Positions 1 through 6,066 of a stretch of 7,576 bases of DNA are shown here, one piece after another. The stretch is from Patescibacteria group bacterium (GTDB lineage Bacteria > Patescibacteriota > Minisyncoccia > Phycocordibacterales > SBAW01): the NCBI GenBank assembly GCA_028866155.1, contig JAGWIT010000044.1, positions 1-7,576 of the forward strand. The letters are read 5' to 3'. Both the position numbers and the translations under genes were made by a program. The notes beneath the pieces were generated by a model. It did no database searches and was not told the origin of the DNA. It saw nothing but the letters and a program-made list of their open reading frames with translations. Within the stretch, counting starts at the first letter, position 1. Each line of letters starts with the position of its first letter.

Positions 1-881
1 AAGTTTTGGAACTCGTCCACATAAAAGTAGAACTGCGGCAGGCCCGCCAAGATCGCCGCGGGAATGTCGGCGCGCGACATCGCGGCCAAGTAAATTTTCG
101 TTACGAGCATGCTGCCCAACAGCTGGGCGTTTACTTCGCCGACGCGGCCCTTCGATAGGTTGATGATGAGTATCTTTCGCTGGTCCATCAGCTCGCGGAT
201 ATCAAACGATGACTTCGCCTGCCCGATAATATTGCGGATAAGCGGATTGCTGGTGAACTGCCCGACTTTGTTTTGTATCGCAGGCGTCGCTTCTTGCGTG
301 TAGCGGTCGGAGTAGTTGGCAAACTCGCCGTTCCAAAAATCCTTGACTATCGGGTCTTTGAGATTGTCGACGACCTTCTTGCGATAATTTTTGTTGACCA
401 GCATGCGGTTGACGTCGAGCATGGTGGCGCCCGGATACTCCAACAGCGCGAGCAGGGTGTTGGAGAGAATATACTCCATCCTCGCGCTAAACGCGTCGAC
501 CCAAATTTTCTTAAAAGCGGTGATGAGGCCCGACACCACCAAGTGGCGCTTGTCGTAACCGACGTCCTCCATCACGTTAAAGCCGATGGGATAGTCCATA
601 TCAAACGGCGCGAAATAGACGACGTCCTTTTTGCGATGCTCGGGCACATACTCGAGCAATCGCTCGGCGGTTTGGCCATGCGGGTCGATAAAGGCCACCG
701 CCTCGCCATTGCGGATGTCCTGGATAGCCAAGTTCTCAAGTAAGGTCGACTTACCCATGCCGGTCTTGCCGATGATGTACATGTGCTTGCCGCGGTCTTT
801 GCGCTTAATGCCAAAAGGCGTCTGCGTCCCGCGAGAGTTGGTGGTGGCAAAATAAGTTATTTTATTAGGATCCTCCGTCAT
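1..881 (-). CDS. VirD4/TraD-like type IV secretion or conjugation ATPase, partial (C-terminal part outside window)
   Basis: This is the first 293 codons of a RecA-fold ATPase of the VirD4/TraD/DUF87 type, which couples DNA or protein substrates to type IV secretion channels. The Walker A loop GKTGMGKST is at residues 38-46. It is followed by the family-typical FIDPHGQ near residues 64-70 and the Walker B strand FYFYVDEFQN at 284-293, with D289 and E290 as the likely Mg/catalytic acids. The frame stays open to the window edge, so the C-terminal half is not seen. No N-terminal membrane helices are present: the Walker A begins 38 residues in, so this is a soluble form rather than a full TraD/VirD4 with a membrane anchor. 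The ATG at 881 is chosen because an extended -10 box lies directly upstream and no Shine-Dalgarno is visible. ATPases of this form are common in CPR genomes (from memory). The substrate is unknown. Confidence 0.85.
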   Translation of the reverse strand, partial: MTEDPNKITYFATTNSRGTQTPFGIKRKDRGKHMYIIGKTGMGKSTLLENLAIQDIRNGEAVAFIDPHGQTAERLLEYVPEHRKKDVVYFAPFDMDYPIGFNVMEDVGYDKRHLVVSGLITAFKKIWVDAFSARMEYILSNTLLALLEYPGATMLDVNRMLVNKNYRKKVVDNLKDPIVKDFWNGEFANYSDRYTQEATPAIQNKVGQFTSNPLIRNIIGQAKSSFDIRELMDQRKILIINLSKGRVGEVNAQLLGSMLVTKIYLAAMSRADIPAAILAGLPQFYFYVDEFQN

Positions 882-888
882 TGACCCT

Positions 889-897
889 ATTATACCA
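889..897 (-). promoter_or_regulatory. Extended -10 promoter for the VirD4-like ATPase
   Basis: On the minus strand TGG-TATAAT is a perfect -10 hexamer (889-894) with an extended TGn (895-897). It ends 7 nt before the ATG at 881. Transcription would therefore begin at or next to the start codon, giving a leaderless or near-leaderless mRNA. No good -35 is seen at 16-18 bp. A promoter here means the ATPase is not dependent on the upstream genes for expression. Confidence 0.6.
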
Positions 898-922
898 CTC
901 TCGTCAATACTTATAGGCTCTG

Positions 923-2089
923 TTACTGATACTGCACGTAGATGGGTGCGGGAGTGAGGTTCAACACTTCAGCCGGGGTGAGCATGCCGGTTGAGGGCGG
1001 CAGGAGGTCGTTTTTATAAAATAATTTTATGCCCGTAAATTGCACTGGCTCGGGGTAGATGACCGAGTTGTAGGTGTTAATCTTTTTTGCCGGGAAGCCC
1101 CAGCCATCCATGTTCATCACCACCTCAACCTGCGGCGTTGGCACAATATTTTTGGCGCCGGTCACCATGTCCTCGGTAAAGCGGTGCACCACTAAAATTT
1201 TGGGCGGCAGATTGTTTGCTTTCACGATGCCGCTCAGATAATTGATCGCATAGTTCACATCCGCGGAATTCATGGTGCCTATCTCGTGCCCCGGCGGCAC
1301 GCCGTCCTTCATCGAGAACTCCGGGTCGATGGCTAAGTGGACATCGGGCATCGCCAAGTAGTCGTGGATAAGCGGCAACTCGTCCTGCACTGTAGAAAGC
1401 CCGACTTGAATGTCGAGAATAACAATGCCATTGATCTGCTTTGCATATTCGAGTGCTTTGTCAATCTGGCTATCGGGCATGCGCGCGCGATATTTGCCGT
1501 CCTTGCCCGCGCTCCCCTGCGCCGTGACATCTATATACTCGATGGCGGGAACAACCGGCGTTGAGGGGTCGGCGGCCTGCCACTCGGCCACCGCGGCCTT
1601 GAGTTTGGCGATGACATCACCTTCGGGATACTGGCCCAACACGCCCATGCCGGTCGAATAAAAATTGCCGTAATACGCGACGATGCGGTGAGCCGGCAGG
1701 AGCGCGCGACTGTCCTGCGGATATGCGGCTCGCGCGGGCCACAATTTGCTTACGACCTTCGTCGGAGTCGTTGTGCCGGACATGGTGATGGTTGTGGTGC
1801 CCTCGAGGAACGCCGTGTACCACGGGCTACTGGTTGCCACATGCGCGAGCTCGAGCAGTTTGAGATTATACGCAAGTGTATCGAGCGGGGGCACCGATGC
1901 CGCGGAGGCAGGAGTGGTCGTCGCGGCCGAGTCCGAGTAAGTCACCGCCAAGAACGACGGGAGCGCAAAGTATGCGAGCGCAAAGGCCGCGCCGATGGCG
2001 ATGACGACGGCGGACACCCCCGCAAGGCCGCGCCCGGTCATTGATAAGACAGATTTAGTTGAGCGAGGTGATTCCTTCTTTGTGGTCAT
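923..2089 (-). CDS. Exported or membrane-anchored protein of unknown function, probable TIM-barrel/glycosidase-like fold
   Basis: This 388-residue protein has a basic N-terminus (K4, K5, R9, K12, R20), one hydrophobic segment at about residues 22-48, and a Thr/Ala/Ser/Pro-rich linker at 54-68. That pattern fits a signal anchor or signal peptide with the main domain outside the membrane. The domain has alternating strand-like and helix-like segments: RIVAYYGNFY (135-144), VVPAIEYIDV (179-188), GIVILDIQVG (221-230), VHLAIDPEFS (250-259), KILVVHRF (297-304) and VEVVMNMDGWG (321-331). This suggests a beta/alpha barrel. D255/E257 and D328 are the most conspicuous candidate active-site acids, but that is inference. 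The start at 2089 overlaps the upstream membrane gene by 35 bp. An in-frame ATG at 2041 (M17) would remove the overlap but also the basic N-terminus. Neither has a clear Shine-Dalgarno. I recall similar DPE-containing secreted proteins in actinobacteria but cannot name a family. The function is unknown. Confidence 0.8.
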   Translation of the reverse strand: MTTKKESPRSTKSVLSMTGRGLAGVSAVVIAIGAAFALAYFALPSFLAVTYSDSAATTTPASAASVPPLDTLAYNLKLLELAHVATSSPWYTAFLEGTTTITMSGTTTPTKVVSKLWPARAAYPQDSRALLPAHRIVAYYGNFYSTGMGVLGQYPEGDVIAKLKAAVAEWQAADPSTPVVPAIEYIDVTAQGSAGKDGKYRARMPDSQIDKALEYAKQINGIVILDIQVGLSTVQDELPLIHDYLAMPDVHLAIDPEFSMKDGVPPGHEIGTMNSADVNYAINYLSGIVKANNLPPKILVVHRFTEDMVTGAKNIVPTPQVEVVMNMDGWGFPAKKINTYNSVIYPEPVQFTGIKLFYKNDLLPPSTGMLTPAEVLNLTPAPIYVQYQ

Positions 2090-2324
2090 GGGTCGAGTAA
2101 TCCTGCGTTATCGATGCGGTATTTTCCACATATGAGTTCCGCCCGCGGTGCTCTTTGGCAAGCGAGCCGCGGCTGAGCGCATCGCCGCGCAGCAAAAAAC
2201 CCAAAACCATGAGCGCGATGCCGCTCAAAATGAGCAGGGTCGTGCGCCAGCCTCCGGGAATACCGAGGTACGGCAAAATAACCACCCACAAGCCAAGCAC
2301 AATAATGGCCGTCTCTTTGGACAT
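2055..2324 (-). CDS. Small two-helix membrane protein, function unknown
   Basis: The 89-residue product has two predicted transmembrane helices, at about residues 5-21 and 26-46, joined by a very short turn (GIPGGWR). A hydrophilic tail of about 40 residues follows, rich in Ser, Thr, His, Glu and Asn. Arg46 after helix 2 and the basic patch around residues 57-62 suggest a cytoplasmic tail by the positive-inside rule, so a hairpin with both ends inside. Its last 35 bp overlap the start of the following exported-protein gene in another frame, which suggests translational coupling. A promoter ends 6 nt before the ATG. I recognise the general look of small CPR membrane proteins but no named family. 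Confidence 0.7.
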   Translation of the reverse strand: MSKETAIIVLGLWVVILPYLGIPGGWRTTLLILSGIALMVLGFLLRGDALSRGSLAKEHRGRNSYVENTASITQDYSTHDHKEGITSLN

Positions 2325-2330
2325 ATGGCC

Positions 2331-2360
2331 TTTATACTACCATTGTTCACTCCCCTTCAA
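2331..2360 (-). promoter_or_regulatory. Promoter for the small membrane protein gene, inside the rsmI 3' end
   Basis: On the minus strand TTGAAG (2360-2355) and TATAAA (2336-2331) are separated by 18 bp. The -10 ends 6 nt before the ATG at 2324, so the transcript would start at or very near the start codon. The -35 lies within the last codons of rsmI (stop at 2349-2347). The downstream pair of genes can therefore be expressed apart from the mur/rsmI transcript. Confidence 0.5.
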
Positions 2361-3054
2361 CAATTACGACGAACTCACCGCGCTGTTTGTCGGGACGCGC
2401 TTCAAAATAGACGAGTACTTCGCGAGCGGACCCGACGATGGCCTCTTCATGCAGTTTGGTGAGCTCTCTAAACACTCCGATTCTGCGCCCCGGCCCGAGC
2501 GAGCGAGCGAGCGAGTCGAGGGCTTTCATGATGCGGTGCGGCGATTCATAAAAAATACTCGCGCGTCCGGAGGCGGCAATCTCTGCGAGCAGCTTTTCTC
2601 TGCCCTTTTTTTGCGGTAAAAACCCATAAAAATAGAATGACGGGGCGCGCAGACCGGCGATCGATATCGCTGCGGCAAGCGCCGAGGGGCCGGGAATCGC
2701 TTCAACGATTACCTCGGGCAGTTGCTCGCGGATCACCGATACCAGATCAAGTCCTGGGTCCGAAACGCCCGGCGTGCCGGCATCCGACACCAGCGCCACA
2801 CGCTTACCCTCTTCAAGCAAAGCAATGATTTTGTTGAAACCTTTGGCGCCGCTATTGGCATGAAATGAAACCGTCGGCGTATGAATGTTAAAATGCGCGA
2901 GTAGTTTTTTGGTCACGCGGGTATCCTCGCAGGCAATGACGTCAACTTCCTTAAAGGTGCGCAGAGCGCGCAGGGTGATGTCCTCGAGGTTCCCAATGGG
3001 TGTGGCGACGATTGAAAGTTTACCCCGGGCAAGGTCGAAGGGTTTTGCCGGCAT
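2347..3054 (-). CDS. rsmI: 16S rRNA (cytidine1402-2'-O)-methyltransferase RsmI, short form
   Basis: RsmI transfers a methyl group from SAM to the 2'-O of C1402 in the ribosomal decoding centre. The family signature is complete. Numbered from an upstream TTG at 3081, it shows VATPIGNLEDIT (25-36), CEDTRVTKKLL (51-61), VSDAGTPGVSDPG (98-110), PGPSALAAAISIAG (130-143), GFLPQKKGR (153-161), FYESPHRI (177-184) and RELTKLHEE (205-213). I place the start at the ATG at 3054 (235 residues), because the TTG at 3081 follows a poly-U stretch with no Shine-Dalgarno, while the ATG has AAGG 8 nt upstream. The protein ends just after the last methyltransferase strand (GEFVVIVEGE). It therefore lacks the roughly 40-50 residue C-terminal helical domain found in E. 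coli-type RsmI of about 280 residues. It lies 45 bp downstream of murC in the same direction, so co-transcription is likely. Confidence 0.95.
   Translation of the reverse strand: MPAKPFDLARGKLSIVATPIGNLEDITLRALRTFKEVDVIACEDTRVTKKLLAHFNIHTPTVSFHANSGAKGFNKIIALLEEGKRVALVSDAGTPGVSDPGLDLVSVIREQLPEVIVEAIPGPSALAAAISIAGLRAPSFYFYGFLPQKKGREKLLAEIAASGRASIFYESPHRIMKALDSLARSLGPGRRIGVFRELTKLHEEAIVGSAREVLVYFEARPDKQRGEFVVIVEGE
2497..2515. repeat. Tetranucleotide GAGC tract (4.75 units) inside rsmI
   Basis: Four perfect GAGC units and a partial fifth lie within the rsmI coding strand complement. They encode the Ser-Leu-Ala-Arg-Ser-Leu part of the protein, just before the GPGRR loop. Gain or loss of one unit would frameshift rsmI. 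The tract is short, so active phase variation is not supported by its length alone. Confidence 0.7.
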
Positions 3055-3099
3055 GCAAGCAACCTTAGCATATTTTGACAAAAAAATAAAAATTGAGTC

Positions 3100-4320
3100 T
3101 TATTTTTTGAGCGCTTGCTCGCCAGCCTTGTAGACATCGCCCGCACCCATGGTGAACACTACCGCGTCTGCTCCTAATTTTTTTATTTCTTGTACTACCG
3201 CATCAAAATCGGGGATAGCTTGCGCATGACCGCCGGCGCGGTTGACCGCTTCGGCGAGCGCTTCGTGGGTGGCGCTCGGGTCAAACGGCTCGCGCGCCGC
3301 ATACACCGGCAGAATAAATGCTTTGTCGGCGGTTGCGAGCGCTTTGGCAAAATCGCCGAACAGATCGCGCGTGCGGCTGTAGAGGTGCGGATGAAAAAAG
3401 ACTATTATTTTTTTGCCGGAAAACTTTTCGCGCGCCGCTTCGATGGTCTTTACTATCGCGGTCGGGTGGTGCGCATAATCGTCATATATGGCAACGCTAT
3501 TTTGAGTTCTTCCTTTATATTCGAACCGCCGCCACACGCCCTTGAACAGTGCGAGCGATGCGTCGATGCTCGCGTCGGAGATTTCGGGAGCTATAGCGCG
3601 CGCCGCCGCTTTGGCGGCGCGCGCATTGTCTTTATTGAACTCGCCCGGCACAAGGAGCTCGGGCACCAGCTCTTTTGCATATTGCACGCGCTCGATAACT
3701 GCTTTTGCCTGCGAGCGCGCTTCGGCAAACGCCGTCTCAAGCGACGCGAGATCTTTAAAATAATCCGTGTGGTCCCATTCGATGTTGGTGATTACCAGAA
3801 CTTCGGGATGAAAGACCAAAAAATGATTGCGGTATTCGCAGGCTTCGACGACAAAAATATTTGACGTGCCTGAGCGAAAGTTGCTTCCCCACTCAGGCAC
3901 GATACTGCCAACGACTACGGTCGGCTCGAACCCCGCATCGATTAAAATCTTGCCGAGCATCGCGGTGGTCGTCGTCTTGCCGTGCGTGCCCGAAATCGCC
4001 ACGACCCGCTTGCCTTCTGCCGCTTTCCCGAGCGCTTCAAAATAGCTGAGTTCGGACAACCCCAGCTCGCGGCCGCGTACGCGCTCAGAGTTATCAGGAG
4101 GCACCGCGTCGCTGTAGACGAGCAGTGACGCATCTTCGGGCACATGGGCCGCGTCATGACCGATTGCTATACTAATTCCTTTTTCGCGAAGCATCCGCGT
4201 AGTCGGCGACTCTCCGCGGTCGGAGCCTGAAACGCGCGCGCCTTCGGCGAGATAGAGTTGCGCCAAAGCCGACATGCCGATGCCGCCGATGCCTATCATG
4301 TGTATCCGCTGATCTTTCAT
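3100..4320 (-). CDS. murC: UDP-N-acetylmuramate--L-alanine ligase MurC, compact form
   Basis: MurC uses ATP to add L-alanine to UDP-MurNAc, the first amino-acid step of peptidoglycan stem peptide synthesis in the cytoplasm. The 406-residue protein shows the three Mur ligase domains. The N-terminal Rossmann-like motif MIGIGGIGMSALAQLY is at 8-23. The ATP-binding loop GTHGKTTT is at 111-118, with EACEYRNHF at 159-167 and ITNIEWDH at 177-184. The C-terminal domain has YDDYAHHPTAI (279-289), FHPHLYSRTRDLF (309-321) and MGAGDV (391-396). The open frame continues upstream of the ATG at 4320, but that extension only overlaps murD out of frame. The chosen ATG leaves a 4-bp gap after the murD stop and places the GIGGIGMS motif at the usual distance. 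The stretch between ITNIEWDH and the GEFN motif is about 50 residues shorter than in E. coli-type MurC (491 residues). E159-A-C-E replaces the usual E-A-D-E. Confidence 0.95.
   Translation of the reverse strand: MKDQRIHMIGIGGIGMSALAQLYLAEGARVSGSDRGESPTTRMLREKGISIAIGHDAAHVPEDASLLVYSDAVPPDNSERVRGRELGLSELSYFEALGKAAEGKRVVAISGTHGKTTTTAMLGKILIDAGFEPTVVVGSIVPEWGSNFRSGTSNIFVVEACEYRNHFLVFHPEVLVITNIEWDHTDYFKDLASLETAFAEARSQAKAVIERVQYAKELVPELLVPGEFNKDNARAAKAAARAIAPEISDASIDASLALFKGVWRRFEYKGRTQNSVAIYDDYAHHPTAIVKTIEAAREKFSGKKIIVFFHPHLYSRTRDLFGDFAKALATADKAFILPVYAAREPFDPSATHEALAEAVNRAGGHAQAIPDFDAVVQEIKKLGADAVVFTMGAGDVYKAGEQALKK
3596..3624. repeat. 12-bp GC-only inverted repeat inside murC
   Basis: The arms at 3596-3607 and 3613-3624 are perfectly complementary, contain only G and C, and enclose a 5-nt loop. 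They encode an Ala/Arg-rich helix in the MurC central domain. In mRNA this would be a very stable hairpin in mid-gene. It may be a simple result of Ala/Arg codon choice (GCG, GCC, CGC). Confidence 0.75.
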
Positions 4321-4324
4321 ACGC

Positions 4325-5665
4325 TTACTCTGCCACTTCGAGTGCTTTAACCGCCGCCAAAAATTGGTCGTTGCGGTCGTACTCGTTCTTGAACATGCCG
4401 AATGAGGCGAACGCGGGGCTAAAGAGGATAACATCGCCTTCTTTTGCGCCTCCCATGGCAGCTTCGAGTGCTTCAGAAATACTTTGACATATCAAAGCAC
4501 CCGGCACTTCATCTTTTATTCGTTCGGTGCCCGTGCCGGCAACCAGCAAAACTTTTTTGCAGTGACGGGATGTCTCCTGCAGCAATCCGCGCATGTCGAG
4601 CCCCTTGTCCGCGCCGCCCATAATAAGAATAATTTTTTTCTTTTCGTCCGGATCAATAGCCTTGAGGGCGGCAATGGTTGCCTCAGGCGTGGTCGCGTTG
4701 TTGTCGTTGTAGATTTTTATGCCGTTTATTTCGCAAACTAATTGAAGCCTGCCTTCTACTCCTCCGAACGTCTCGACTCCTGCTTTAATATCTGCTTCAT
4801 CGAGGCCGAGTGCGCGGGCAACCTCAACCGCCAACTCCGCGTTATATCGGTTGTGCTCGCCCGGTATTTTTAATTGCCAGTTTCTTGGCATATTGTTTGC
4901 AGCGGCTGTTATGACGCGGGATTTTATTTTATTTTGATAACCATACTCTTTTATATATGGTGCGGCCTGTCCGCCGAGCACCAAAGTATCGCTGTCGGTT
5001 TGATTGAGAAAAATATTAGCCTTGTCGGCAAAGTATGCGCGCATATCGTTATGGTAATAATTCATATGGTCCGGCATGAAGGTGGTGAAGACCGCGATAT
5101 GCGGGCTTATCTTCGCTTCGCCAAAACCCTGGAGCTGCCAGGAATCGAGCTCCAAGACAGCGATGGTGTTCGGAGTAACTTGCGGCAAGAGCGCGAGCGT
5201 CGAGACGCCGCGCACGTTGCCGCCCAACAGAACTTCTCTTCCCGCCTGTTTTAACAGGTGCGCGACAAGATGCGCGACGGTCGACTTGCCTCGTGTGCCG
5301 GTGACACCCACAACAGCCGCACCGCTTAGCTCAACGAACAAATCGGCACTCATGCGGACCGGGATAGTATGTTTTTTTGCCTCGGTGATAAACGGCGAGT
5401 CAAGAGGCACCCCCGCCGCTTTGATAATACTATCGCGGTCTTTAAAATCCTCGAGCCGGTGCCCGCCCAAATGAAAAGTTATGTTTGAAAATTCTTTAAG
5501 CTGTAAAAGCGAGCCTGCAAGCTGTTCTTCGGTTTTGAGGTCGGTCACGATAAGATTTGCCCCGCATTCGGCTAAAAATTGCGCATCGCCTAGCCCGCGG
5601 CCCAAGAGGCCGAGGCCCATGAGCGTTATCCGCTTGCCGGCAAAATAGTCCTTATACGCCTGCAT
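4325..5665 (-). CDS. murD: UDP-N-acetylmuramoylalanine--D-glutamate ligase MurD
   Basis: MurD adds D-glutamate to UDP-MurNAc-L-Ala, the step directly after MurC. The 446 residues are close to the usual family length. Motifs in order are MGLGLLGRG (16-24) in the substrate-binding domain, VTGTRGKST (121-129) as the ATP loop, ELDSWQLQGF (172-181), and PDHMNYYHNDMRAYFADK (198-215), where K215 fits the carbamylated lysine. Then come GEHNRYNAELA (269-279), GVEGRLQ (302-308), YNDNNATTPEA (319-329) and SPAFASFGMFKNEYDRNDQF (416-435), the MurD-specific C-terminal signature (SPACASxDxFKNFxxRG in E. coli). The ATG at 5665 is the only sensible start. It has no Shine-Dalgarno, and a weak -10-like CATTAT ends 7 nt upstream. 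murC follows after 4 bp, so the two are almost certainly co-transcribed, giving a murD-murC order. Confidence 0.96.
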   Translation of the reverse strand: MQAYKDYFAGKRITLMGLGLLGRGLGDAQFLAECGANLIVTDLKTEEQLAGSLLQLKEFSNITFHLGGHRLEDFKDRDSIIKAAGVPLDSPFITEAKKHTIPVRMSADLFVELSGAAVVGVTGTRGKSTVAHLVAHLLKQAGREVLLGGNVRGVSTLALLPQVTPNTIAVLELDSWQLQGFGEAKISPHIAVFTTFMPDHMNYYHNDMRAYFADKANIFLNQTDSDTLVLGGQAAPYIKEYGYQNKIKSRVITAAANNMPRNWQLKIPGEHNRYNAELAVEVARALGLDEADIKAGVETFGGVEGRLQLVCEINGIKIYNDNNATTPEATIAALKAIDPDEKKKIILIMGGADKGLDMRGLLQETSRHCKKVLLVAGTGTERIKDEVPGALICQSISEALEAAMGGAKEGDVILFSPAFASFGMFKNEYDRNDQFLAAVKALEVAE

Positions 5666-5711
5666 GCAGTGAATAATGCAATAAGCCGACCCAATATGCT
5701 ACTGTGGCGTC
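5666..5711. promoter_or_regulatory. Divergent murD / DUF167 promoter region
   Basis: Only 46 bp separate the two divergent ATGs. For murD (minus strand) the best -10 candidate is CATTAT at 5678-5673, 7 nt from the ATG. For the DUF167 gene (plus strand) it is TATGCT at 5695-5700, 11 nt from the ATG. Neither has a convincing -35. A perfect 10-bp palindrome, ctgcatgcag (5660-5669), covers the murD start codon and could be an operator or chance. Confidence 0.4.
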
Positions 5712-5936
5712 ATGTATATCAAAGTCCGCGTCATTGCCGGCGCAAAGCACGAAAAAGTTGAGACGCAGAGCAAAGATCATTTTAAAATTTCAGTCAAAGA
5801 GCCGGCCAAGCAAAACCTCGCCAACAAGCGCGTCGTTGAGCTTGTCGCGGCGCACTTTAGAGTAGCGGCAAATAAAGTGCGGATACTGAACGGCCATCAA
5901 AGCCCGTCAAAATTGCTTTCGATTCAAGACGAGTGA
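5712..5936 (+). CDS. DUF167/YggU (UPF0235) family protein
   Basis: The 74-residue product matches the small DUF167/UPF0235 family. It has an N-terminal strand ending in a GAK-type turn (VRVIAGAKHEKVE, 5-17) and the central lysine-rich FKISVKEPAKQNLANKRVVELVA (24-46), where P31 and A37-N38 correspond to the conserved P...G.AN motif. The C-terminus LNGHQSPSKLLSI (59-71) corresponds to the GxxSRxKxxxI motif. The usual Gly before Ala-Asn is Leu here. The biochemical role of the family is not known. The gene is divergent from murD and converges on tRNA-Leu, with 21 bp between its stop and the mature tRNA 3' end. No separate terminator is seen. Confidence 0.88.
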   Translation: MYIKVRVIAGAKHEKVETQSKDHFKISVKEPAKQNLANKRVVELVAAHFRVAANKVRILNGHQSPSKLLSIQDE

Positions 5937-5945
5937 CGTACGCCG

Positions 5946-6052
5946 TCCTGGGCTGAGTGGGCGTGGGGAGACTCGAACTCCCAACCCTTGCGGGATACGC
6001 TTCTGAGACGTACGCGTATACCAGTTCCGCCACACGCCCACTCAGCCCAGGA
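5946..6052. repeat. Perfect 20-bp inverted repeat closing the tRNA-Leu gene
   Basis: Positions 5946-5965 and 6033-6052 are exact reverse complements. The inner 7 bp are the tRNA acceptor stem. The outer 13 bp pair the 3' trailer (including discriminator base A73) with the 5' leader without a mismatch. Neither side is followed by a U-tract, so it is not a standard intrinsic terminator. Confidence 0.9.
5958..6039 (-). tRNA. tRNA-Leu (anticodon CAG)
   Basis: The 82-nt minus-strand gene folds as a class II tRNA. The acceptor is GGGCGTG/CACGCCC with discriminator A. The D arm is GCG...CGC with the GG of the D loop. The anticodon arm is TACGT-CTCAGAA-GCGTA with anticodon CAG, followed by a long variable arm with a CCC-GCAA-GGG hairpin. 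The T arm is GGGAG-TTCGAGT-CTCCC. The long variable arm and A73 are leucine identity features. CCA is not encoded (the trailer begins CTC), so a CCA-adding enzyme is required. It is the last gene of the tRNA-Ile / NUDIX / tRNA-Leu unit. Confidence 0.97.
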
Positions 6053-6053
6053 A

Positions 6054-6059
6054 AATATA
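6054..6059 (-). promoter_or_regulatory. Possible -10 box for tRNA-Leu
   Basis: TATATT on the minus strand ends 14 nt before the mature tRNA 5' end. A start about 7 nt downstream would fall inside the 5' arm of the extended helix. No clear -35 is seen. The tRNA may instead be processed from the NUDIX transcript. Confidence 0.35.
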
Positions 6060-6066
6060 AGCAGAT

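Noticed and set aside
273..743. A 156-codon open frame on the plus strand opposite the VirD4-like ATPase
   Set aside because: The minus strand encodes clear Walker A and B motifs over the same bases. The plus-strand frame is an antisense shadow with no recognisable protein features.
3055..3081. TTG start for rsmI 9 codons upstream of the chosen ATG
   Set aside because: It is preceded by a U-rich stretch with no ribosome binding site. The ATG at 3054 has AAGG upstream and gives a normal N-terminus. It cannot be fully excluded.
3068..3112. AU-only inverted repeat and poly-U after the murC stop as a terminator
   Set aside because: The stem is AAAAAATAA/TTATTTTTT with no GC pairs, too weak for an intrinsic terminator. 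rsmI follows in the same direction.
3190..3864. A 224-codon open frame on the plus strand opposite murC
   Set aside because: The murC motifs cover the same bases. The antisense product is Arg/Phe-rich with no family resemblance and follows from murC codon bias.
4321..4434. Upstream extension of murC by 38 codons
   Set aside because: It overlaps the murD C-terminus out of frame, has Ser/Arg/Thr-rich low-quality sequence, and precedes the proper MKDQRIHMIGIGG start.
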